64,000 nucleotides of DNA from Mytilus edulis (taxonomy: Eukaryota > Mollusca > Bivalvia > Mytilida > Mytilidae), in the NCBI RefSeq assembly GCF_963676685.1, contig NC_092345.1:73335960-73399959 (forward strand), in the 5' to 3' direction. This document shows positions 11,942 through 23,900 of the stretch, in pieces (position 1 is the first letter of the stretch; the number at the start of each line of letters is the position of its first letter). A model generated the notes under the pieces. That model saw only the letters and a program-made list of their open reading frames with translations, had not been told where the DNA came from and ran no database searches. The position numbers were made by a program, and so were the translations under genes.

Positions 11942-14900
11942 GTAAGTAGTTTAAGACAAGCATTGACAAAATCCTAAAACTCTCACATATTCTCAAAAGT
12001 TTATGTTTAGATCTCAAGGTCTTTGAGTCAGTACGTTAACATGATTCACTTTTCAGTTCTATGTTTCATTTTAAAGTCTCATCTCTCAATCATTAACTGT
12101 GCAACATTACATTAGGTGCAGACTATATATATAAAAAAAATAGAGAGCCCACAATTTCTTATATAAAATTATAAAAGACTATAATATATGATTTAAGTTC
12201 ACTGTAAAGAAATCATACAGTATGAAATATCTTGACATCTATTAAGAAGATATCAGCAATTGTATAAATACATCGTATATCAGCTCCCATCAGCAATTTT
12301 GTAATGCCAAGCCCGTATAGTTCTATTTATGCTATTTATGCTATTACATGTTTTTTTAAGTATCAATGGAAGCATAATAATATAAAACCAATGTTGAAAT
12401 AGTAAAATTTCCTACTTAATCGCATTTGTATAATTACACTGTATATGAGGACCCATAAAAAATTCTGTAGTGCTAAGCCCGTTCGAAATACATGTATTTT
12501 TATTTATGCTATCAAAAGCCTTTTTTTAAATTTAATATCAATGGAAGCATAAACAAAACAACTAAAACACACACGTTGATAAAATTGACTAGAACGTGTA
12601 CACATTTGATTTCTTTTGAATTAAACGTTGTTTTATTGGTGAGTTTTTAGTTTTTAACAATACATAAGGTTTGTTTTGTTTAAAGATCTGAATATATAGT
12701 TATAATGTAATCATCTTTTTTTTTAAATGTGTTTTTTTTTTTTCAGAAATCTTTCAGTTTTAAGAAATTGTGGGCCTTTACAGGACCGGGGTTTCTAATG
12801 AGTATAGCATACCTTGATCCAGGTAACATAGAATCTGATTTACAAGCTGGTGCTATTGCTAAATACAAGGTAAAATGGTATTTTCTATCAAAATACTTAA
12901 ATATACATGTATTAACTATTGTATAGCACTGATACATAACCGCGAGTAAGCAAGCAGTTTTATATAAATATCAGAAAGATGTGGTATTTTTGCTTATGAG
13001 ACAACGCGCATAATTTAAAAGTAAGCAACTGTATATATTATATTATTAAGAAGTTTCTATTATGTATGAGTTTGGTACTTAGGCAACCATTTTGTCGCAT
13101 AATATCTGGTTAATTGAAAAAATGTTATGATTTTAAAGCTAACTCATTTTTTGTAGAATTTGTAGAACTTCTATAGAAACCCTTCAATACATATCGCAAA
13201 AGATCATACATAATGTTATTAATTATAACTCGAATTTGACATAAGCGGTCATCCAAGTACCAAAATCTATGATAAACGAGACGAGTTTAATCACCCCAAC
13301 CTTAGTAGCAATATACCAACTTCACCTATATATGGGATATACATTTCCCAACTCATTCGGTATTTAAGAGCTTGCAGCTGCTACTTACATCAACAGTGTC
13401 TAATAAGAAAGTTTATTAACCAGGGGTTTGTCAAAGACGTCTAGTCCTTTTTCTAAAAAAAAAGTTCATCTGCAGATACCAAGATCTTGTTTATATACAT
13501 TCAGTATCAACTTCACAAATAAAACAGGACGGTCTTGAAGTATAGATTCTTGATACTGACGTTGTTTCTCAATTTAATAACGTTTTATAGTATTATTTTA
13601 TTTGTCTTTGTGTAAATTATTACTTTTACTGTTTAGTTCATTGTTTAGTAATATCCATTATACGTGGCTCGGTACTTATACATCCTAGCTGTCATTGTGT
13701 GAATGTGCTATGGTTAATGTTTGTATTCTTGTCATCGTTTTTGTTAATGTGCTTTGTATATGCCTTTTAAAATTTTGTTTTTCTTTGCTGACAAATTTGT
13801 TTGTTTTGATAATGATTAGGATTTTAACACTATGTTGACTGCTGTACCCCTTTTTTTGACATTTTTACCTATTATGTCTGTTTGTTTTGTTCACATAATG
13901 TTGTCAAAATATAATGCAATTTGTCCGACTGTCATACACGTGAGAGGTAAAGCAAACTTCAAACCCAGGTTTAATCCGACGTTTTATACACAAGAAAATG
14001 CCTGTACCAAGTCTGTAATATAACAGTTGTTAACGATTCGTATGATGTGTTTAAGCTTTTGATTTTGCCGTATGATTGAATTTACCTCGGAGTTTGTATT
14101 TTGGTTATGTTACTATTTATATACAATTCATTCTGTGTATTGTTAATAACCAAGTTACTAAATTAAAAGCCGAAGGAAGAATATCACTTACTATGTGTTT
14201 TAGTTATTTATAGAATTGTTAATTGTTTCAGTTGATATGGGTGTTAATGTGGTCCACAGTACTCGGGCTGATACTTCAACTTTTGGCAGCAAGATTAGGA
14301 TGCGTTACAGGTATGATCGACACAATTTTGCTGTATAATACCTAATTAATTATATAGTGATTTCATGTTAATACTAAATGTGATCTTATTACAGTGTACG
14401 ATGTATATCTCGGTAAAGATTGTAAGATACTTGAAAATCATGAGACTGTCAACAAACAAAATTTACTTCATAAGAAAATCCACTTGTCTGCTGTTGAATA
14501 GCGCGTATGTTGGCCTCTACCTAGATGTTTGACTTCTTGTATCAAAGGGTTGTTGTCTTTCTCTCTGACTGAGTAAATCACACCTCATTTTATCAATATT
14601 AAGAAATGCCATGACTCAAATAAACAAATTGATACGCACCATACTGAGACTACTACTAGTATATGGAAATAGTAGTATAAGCTTGACTTCAATGAGTAAG
14701 AACATTTTGTATATGAACTTTTCAGGTATGAATCTAGCACAAGTGTGTCATCTAGAATATCCAATGTTTCCTCGTATTACTTTGTGGTTAATGGTAGAAA
14801 TCGCCATCGTTGGAAGCGATATACAAGAAGTCATAGGATCAGCTATTGCTTTAAATCTATTATCCAATCACAAGTAAGCAATGATTTTATTTATTTAATG

Positions 14901-17900
14901 ATAATCGTTTTAATTTACATATAAGACATATTGTTAGCTATTTTGATTGCTTAAATACACATATCAATGGATGAATTTACACTCTTATGAAGGAATCAGC
15001 ATTACAATGTATTACCATTAGCGAAATAGAGGAACTATTAACTCTGTAAGTGCTGATAAATATTAGAAGCGCATACTACTACAATTAGCAGTCTGCTGCA
15101 GCACATAATTTATTATTATCAGCAAAAAATGATACTACAATTAGCAGCTCGAGATATAAAAGCTAAGTTTGACAGAACACGGAACTATAGTTAGCAGCAC
15201 ATAATACTACAGTTATAATTGAAATAATATATCAATTCACAGAATTCCACATAAAATGTGATTTATTACGAAAAAACCTGTTATCCACGATGTGCAGTTA
15301 CAAATAATCATATTGCAGTACCTACATGATCATATGTCTCAACCAAAATATGCTCACCTCTAGGCGTCTTTGTGTGCTTGGTTAGCGTTTTATTAATTTT
15401 TAACACGTATGTCCTTTTATTCATTTTACAAATTTTTATTTCAGAATACCTATATGGGCAGGTGTGTTAATAACTGGTGTTGATACCTTCACATTTCTAT
15501 TTCTGGAAAGTGCAGGGCTGAGGAAATTAGAAGCCTTCTTTGGCGCTCTCATCACAACAATGGCTGTAACATTTCTCTATATTGTAAGTAATATTTGTTA
15601 ATATCAAAGAGAAGAAGAGCAGGAAATAATGGCAACAGTAGTATACCACTGTTCAATAGTCATAAATCGATTAAGTTTAATCAAATCCGTGTCACAAACA
15701 AAAAGAGAGAGAAACACATCAACTATATAGTGCGTCACACACGAAAGTTTCAACGCCACAAAAAGTGACATCATAACTTTTTTTGATTCGACAACGTTTT
15801 TGGATTCGAGCGTCACTGATGAGTCTTTTGTAGACGAAACGCGCGTCTGGCGTATATACTAAATTTAGTCCTGGTATCTATGATGAGTTTATGTAAGCCC
15901 AGTAGTCAGCACTTTTGTGTTGACTTGAGTTATCATTGATATGTTCATAATGATAAATTAACTATTAACAAAACTTTGCGGGATTTTTGTAATACTAAGG
16001 CTTTTCTACCTCCGGAATATATTACCTTAGCTGTATTTGGCAAAACTTTTAGAAATTTTTGGTCCTCAATGCTCTTCAACTTCGTAATTTATTTGTCCTT
16101 TTGAACATTTTTTCATTCGAGAGTCACTGATGAGTCTTTTGTAGACGAAACGTGCGTCTGGCGTAAGTGATATTTTTTAGTCCTGGTATCTACGATGAGT
16201 TTATGTAAATCTCTAAAAATAGAACATACAATTGCATCAAGTTTATAAAGATGTTATTTCATGTATTTTCTGAATATTAATATAGAATTGTGTTAGAACT
16301 GGTATATTTTTTGTGTTTTCCATCCATATAGTAGGTGCTACTTCTAAATCAAAACTGTGTAAAAACAAATTAATCCTCTGCATATAGTTGTTTAAAAGAA
16401 AAAAAATGATCTGAATCAATTAGCTGATTATTTATCTTAACTACGGCAAACATATAGAAACTAAAAATGGAAATAAAACAGTCATAACACAATATCCTAC
16501 CAGAGTTTCAAAAAGAACATCATAACTAAATACATGAATGTTGGATGTATAAATACCGAGACACGTATGATAACAATGCAAATTCACAATCAGCAAAACA
16601 GTCACTTTCGGGAATAGGCCACATTAGGTACTTAGCAGATCAGCTAATGAAGTTGTTAAACCCTAATATAAGACGTGGTAAGAATGTCGCAAGTTAGTTT
16701 AGACAAGGACACATCGTATAGATCAACCAATTCGTGGTGGTGTCCATTTAATTTATGAAGTTTCATTTTGATATTTCCTTCTCATAAATCTGCTGTATAT
16801 GAAGGCCACATAGTGTGAGCATGCACGAACATAACGTATCAACCGAGATATGTAAACACCATACTATGGGACAGAGGGTATGTTACTGCTGAAAAATTGT
16901 AAATTGATAATTGGGAAGTTGAAATCGTCCCTTTCGTCATAGATTTTAGTGCACAGTCGTCCATCTGTGTCAAAGAGGGACAGTCAAACTCATAAATCGA
17001 AAATGAACTGACAACGCCATGGCTAAAAATGAAAAGGACAAACAGACAAACAATAGTACACATGACACAACATAGAAAAATAAAGAATAAACAACACGAA
17101 CCCCACCAAAAACTAGGGGTGATCTCAGGTGCTCCGGTAGGGTAAGCAGATCCTGCTCCACATGTGGCACCCGTCGTGTTGCTTATGAGATAACAAATCC
17201 GGTAAATAGTCTAATTCGGTAGGTCACATTTATGAAAGGGAAGGGGATTGTAGTTACGACGTAAGGAACATATCCGATATCATTTGTGAAACGGTTATTC
17301 CATAACGGTCAAACAACTCGTGATGGCGTCCGTAAAATTTATGAAGAGATGATTTCAACTTCACCATTTGGAATTCTTGATTTAATAGCTTCCTTGTGAG
17401 CAACAACCTTCTATCAAGAAAATCATGATAGGAAATGCAAGCACGGGAATATCCTATCAACTGGAAGATGTATACACCGTATGCAGGTGCTGCTGGAATG
17501 TTGATACTTAGAAATGGAAAGTTCACAACTGAAGAGCTGAAATCATATCTTTTGTCGTAAAGTTTTGTTTTCAATCGACCCTCATTGTCAATTTCTAGAC
17601 GTAAGTCAAGATATGAGTCCGACTTGACTGTATCTGTTGTATCCTTTATCTTTAGTTCAATGGGATAGATGCGTTCGACATAGTCACCAAATTTTGAATT
17701 ATTTAGTGAAAGAACATCATCTATATAGCGGAACGTAGAGTTAACGGATATTACTAACTTCTTATCTTTCTTCCTGAGAAGTTCCTGTATGAAGTCAGCC
17801 TCATAATAATAAAGAAACAAGTCAGCAAGGAGAGGGGCACAATTCGTTCCCATTGGAATGCCGATAGTCTGTTGAAAAACACGTCCTCCTAACGTAACAA

Positions 17901-20900
17901 ATATGTTGTCAATCAAGAAATCAAGCATTTTGATTTTGTAAGTTTCACGCCTCCGGGTGCTGGAATTTCTCGCTACATTGAAAACCTGTTGGTGACCTTC
18001 TGCTATTGTTTTTTTCTATGGTCGTGTTGTTGTCTCTTTGGCACATTCCCCATTTCCATTCTCAATTTTATTGTTTGAATCAGAGTGATCCTTTACAAAG
18101 TAGGATTTAGCCCTTCCTAAGACAAGATACTTGTATCTTCGTTGGGTATTCTTTTTTTATGAAACAAGGCAATACAAACTCTTTCAATTTGTCTTTTAAT
18201 TTGGAATATGGAATAATTGTATAAAGTGTAGAAAAGTCAAATGTTTTAATACTATTACAAGACGAAAGAGAGTTAGATTGTATGTACTCTAAAAGATCTT
18301 TGGAATTTTTAAGTATCCACATCTGATTCACGACACCTCTAGAATAGGCAGTTTCACAATAACTTTGAGGAAAAGATCAAGGTATGCAGCAGCCTTTCTA
18401 GTATGAGTAGTATTCTTAATTTCAAGTTCACTGAGATATATCAGATGTTAGTACTGACTGAAATATGAGTTATTCAGTGAAGGGACCTCATCAATATATC
18501 TGAAAACAATATTAAAGAATTTAATTAAAGAAAGGTGCTTTTTCTGTTTGTCTCTATAGAAGGTTCTGCGTGAATTCTGTTTTATGCAGTACAAAAAAAA
18601 AATCGACCAGGAGGTGTGCACAAATCGTACCCATTGGACTACCGACTGTCTGTTTAAATATTAATCATCCAAACTCAACAAATATAATGTCAATCGAAAA
18701 CTCCAGCATTTTGATAATATCATCTTCAGTATATTTTTTGATTGAAGCAGTGTGGTTCTACTATTATAACTCGAAACAAGAAATTTATAACTACGATTCC
18801 AATTAAAAAATAAAGGAGCTGTGTTAAATGAGGCAGTGAAGTCGATCTATCAGTTGATCATTGGGAATAGTAGTGTAAACAAAGAACAAAAAAAAGGATT
18901 TCATGTAACATCTACGATCATAATACAGGCACTTTACAATGTTATTTATTTTTACTGGAAGCTACACGAAACCTCTTTCTAAATTATTAACATCTATTTT
19001 ATCAGCAATCAAAGACGGGCTTCAGAGTTATTGTGAAACTGCCTATTCTAGAGGGGCGTGAATCAGATGTGGATACTTAAAAATTCCAAAGATCTTTTAG
19101 AGAACATACAATCTAACTCTCTTTCATCTTGTAACAGTATTACAACATTTGACTTTTCTACTCTGTACACTAGTATTCCACATTCCAAACTAAAAGACAA
19201 ATTGAAAGAGTTGGTATTGCTTTGCTTCGTAAAAAAGAATCGCCAACGTAGATACAAATATCTTGTCTTGGGCAGGGATAAATCCTACTTTGTAAAGGAT
19301 CACTCTGATTCGAACAAAAAATTCTCTGAAACTGATATTATCAAGATGCTTGATTTCTTGATTGACATATTTGTTACGTTAGGAGGACGTGTTTTTCAAC
19401 AGACTATCGGCATTCCAATGGGAACGAATTGTGCCCCTCTCCTTGCTGACTTGTTTCTTTATTATTATGAGGCTGACTTCATACAGGAACTTCTCAGGAA
19501 GAAAGATAAGAAGTTAGCAATATCCTTTAACTCTACTTTTCGCTATATAGATGATGTTCTTTCACTAAATAATTCAAAATTTGGTGACTATGTGGAACGC
19601 ATCTATCCAATCGAGCTAGAGATAAAGGATACTACAGATACAGTTACGTCGGCCTTACATCTAGAAATTGACAATGAGGATCGGTTGAAAACAAAACTTT
19701 ACGACAAAAGAGATGATTTCAGCTTTCCAATTGTGAACATTCCATTTCTAAGTAGCAACATTCCAGCAGCACCTGCATACGGGGTATATATCTCCCAGTT
19801 GATAGGATATTCCCGTGCTTGCATTTCCTATCATGATTTTCTTGATAGAGGGTTGCTGCTCACAAGGAAGCTATTAAACCAAGAGTTCCAAATGGTGAAG
19901 TTGAAATCATCCCTTCGTAAATTTTACGGACTCCATCACGAGTTGTTTGACCGTTATGGAATAACCGTTTCACAAATGATATCGGATATGTTCCTTACGT
20001 CGTAACTACAATCCCCTTCCCTTTCATGAATGTGACCTACCGAATTAGACCATTTACAGGATTTGTTATCACATAAGCAACACGACGGGTGCCGCATGTG
20101 GAGCAGGATCTGCTTACCCTTCCGGAGCACCTGAGATCACCCCTAGTTTTTTGGTGGGGTTCGTGTTGTTTATTCTTTAGTTTTCTATGCTGTGTCGTGT
20201 GTGCTGTTGTTTGTTTGTCTTTTTAATTTTTAGCCATTGCGTTGTCAGTTTGTTTTAGATTTATGAGTTTGACTGTCCCTTTGGTATTTTTCGTCCCTCT
20301 TTTAAAGTTAGTTTTGCAGTAAGAATATCTGTCAATTTCGTAAAAATATGTTCAAAAAATGTGGATGGCAAAAGATCCAATACTCGGCCGTTTTTAATTC
20401 GAATACTCTATTCATCTTGCAAACGATTTCCCTTAACAATAGACAATATAGTTCAACCTTTTACAGAGAAAATGATTTTGACTTGCAATTATACATTTCA
20501 TTATTCCTTTAGTATGTGAAAATTATGCCAAACCAAGGAGACATTCTAATTGGAATGTGGTTTCCATGGTGCGAGAATTGTGACAAGGACTCCATTGTAC
20601 AGTTAGTAGGAATTGTGGGAGCAGTCATCATGCCACACAATATATATCTCCATAGTGCTTTAGTTTTAGTATGTTATGATAAATAATTCTAAGATAGATA
20701 CATTGTAAAAATAAAAAAATTCCATTAATTTTAGTAAATCCATAGAAATTTCAATAAAAAACTAGAAAAACTAGAAAAAAAACTTAAGTATAAGTACGCA
20801 CAACCATTCATCATTAAATACAGACAACAGTAGTATACCACTGTTCAAAAGTCATAAAATTATTAAGAGAAAAAAAATCCGGGTCACAAACTAAAAATGA

Positions 20901-23900
20901 GGAGAACACATCAACGATGAGAGGAAAACAACTGCAACAAAACAAACGCCAACATGCATAAAAATGGAATATTTGATAACAACAACCACATTCCCGGACT
21001 TGGTACTGGATATTTTTAGAAAAAAAGTGGATTGAGCCTGGTTCAATGGCCAAACCTCCCGCTTACACGGAAATGTTACAAATTTCGATGAAATGACAAC
21101 AATAGATGATAGTATAAACAAACGCAAGAACACTCAGCACAAAGAAATAAACAAACAATATAATAGTACATTAGGACGCCACAGACTGCGGATCACATAA
21201 ATGGTTCATCACCACAAAAAGTTACGTATAGATAATCTTAAAATTCACACGACTATATGGAATAAGATTCTAAGATTTACAATTATTTTCACATTTTTAG
21301 TCTAAATAATTATCATGATTGTGACGGTCTTGACAGGCTATCAATTTTGATTTTTTTTTAATTATTAGTACAAAAATGTATTTAAAAGTATATATTATGT
21401 TTGAATTAAGTTTGGAACTTTTCATGAAATTATTAAAGTAAAACTTTGTTTTTGTAGACAAGGAATATTGACAGAACTGACAAACATGAGGTGGCCGAGG
21501 CAATCAAGTACAACAGTATAGAATCAGGTAAATTAATTCCCTAAATTACAAATCTTAAACAAAGTGGAATCTTTATACACGATATATGTTTAACATAAGT
21601 ATATATAGCCAACCCAGATCCCTATTACGTAAACGAATGATCTCTAGATGACGTTTTCTAAGCAAGCCTTATATTCAGTAGTAGATATCTGTATATCTTT
21701 ATTTTGCACAATAATCGCACTATTTCAAAAGATTAAAAACAACTTCACACAGTTGGTTTCAATTGCGTGGTATGTCAGAAAATACATGCTGTACCCATAT
21801 TTTGACTATTTTATTTATTATGTCTGTTTAGTTCACGCATCATTGTAAATATAACGGCATTTGATGAGACTGTCATCAAAGTGAGAGGGTTAGCGCTATA
21901 AAACCAGGTTTAATCCACCATTTTCTACATTTGAAAATGCCTGTACCAAGTCAGGAATATGACAGTTCTTGTCCATTCGTTTTTGATGTGTTTTGTTATT
22001 TGATTTTGCCATGTGATTATTGACTTTCCGATTAGATTTTCATCTAAGTTCAGTTTTTTTGTGATTTTACATTTTGTTCATTGAAATTAATACATACTAT
22101 TACAGATAATATATATTTGATAAATATTTTTGATATTGTTTGCACCCAATTTATATAACTATCAGTTGAGTGCCTCTATTATAAAATACTTCTCATCTAT
22201 ACGCTCAATATTTGTTTTTATATATATTCAGCAATAGCATTGTTTGTATCCTTTATCATCAATCTGTTTGTACTAGCAGTATTTGCTGCAGCTTTCTCGG
22301 GTCCAACTTTTAGAGAGGAAGCCAGTTTACATAATGCTGCAAGTACATTATATTTATACATATTTTCTATGATAAACCTTAAACGAAATCTTTTTGCATT
22401 AACTAAGACATATGATTAAAACCAATGCAGTAAATTATAAGCGCATAATTTTGATTGATATCTATGAAATTTCAGTGAAAACATTGCAGTTGTGAATTAA
22501 GGTTTAATTCTTGATTACTCTATTTAATGCATCATTTAGATATATTTTGTAAGACTTTTCAAACTGCAATATTTTAGGGCATTTGGTTATACGAACAATA
22601 CGGCCTTGGTGTAAAGATCATTTGGGGAATAGGTATCCTGTCTGCTGGTCAAAGTTCTACAATGACGGTACAGTATAATAGAAGTCACAAGAAATAATAA
22701 TGTTAAATAATTGTTATATATGGTTTCATATAATATCACAAGACCACATCAATAGCACAGTTTTACATTTACAATATACAGTATAAAGTCATTAAGGGGC
22801 GTATACTAATAAAGTGATACATGGTTCTGGACTATACTTATTGGATACTAAAACTTTGATATTTAATATCATATTTGATTTATAAATGTTTTTGATTTAT
22901 AGATTCGATATGAGGAAAATGAATATTGTCTGTCTAACCCTAAGATTATGAATTTATATAAATAAAGGCACAAATATAGATAAAGGCCAGTCTTTAAATG
23001 AGCCTGTCCTACGTTTTATAGCAGTCTCAGGTCTGATAGTATAGTAGCAATATACTAATATTATAATACATATGCACACACACACACATATTATAGTAAT
23101 GCGATACAATAGTATATAGTATATGCGATACAATATAATATGATGTGTGGTGCATTTGAACCCATCGACAGAAAAAAAGACAACTAGAAGTAAACACACG
23201 TTCCTAAAAAAAAGCAAAGTGTATATATAATATGTCACATTACGTCAACTGTTCAAAATATTGATAAAATCTGATCACTTTCCATATCTTGATACAGTCT
23301 TGTATATTTCTTTTAGAACATCAATCTGTTCATTTGCTGCAGAATATTTTGAAATTAATTTTACATGGTAATATTTCAGGGAACTTATGCAGGGCAGTTT
23401 GTAATGGAGGTTAGTATGAGACATTTTCATTTAAGAAATATTATTTGCATGGTGACTTTTTTTTTGGCTGGAAAAATTTATTCTTGTCAAACGAGTGTTC
23501 ATTTCTTTAACCATCCCAATAAAAAATGAAAGTCTATTTAAGACCAGCCATATAAGTATTCGAGTTTTTAAAAGTATATATCGCTTCAATTCTTTTTCAG
23601 GGATTTATGAATATAAGATGGTCAAAGTGGAAACGGGTTTTATTGACTAGGTCTATTGCCATGGTACCAACAATTATTGTGGCTCTCATAGCAACCAATG
23701 ACCTTGATGCAATGAACAACTGGTTGAATGTCCTCCAGAGTGTACAACTTCCGTTTGCTTTACTACCTGTTTTACACTTTACGAGCAGTGAAACTATTAT
23801 GAGAGAGTTTAAAAATGGAAGGTAAAAGTATACCAAGTCAGAAAATTATACAACTAGTCAGTAGTGTTTGCCTCACACCCCAAGCTATAAAATATCTTTA

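Noticed and set aside
12743..12937. 64-codon minus-strand ORF opposite NRAMP exon 2
   Set aside because: Antisense shadow of the DPGN exon.
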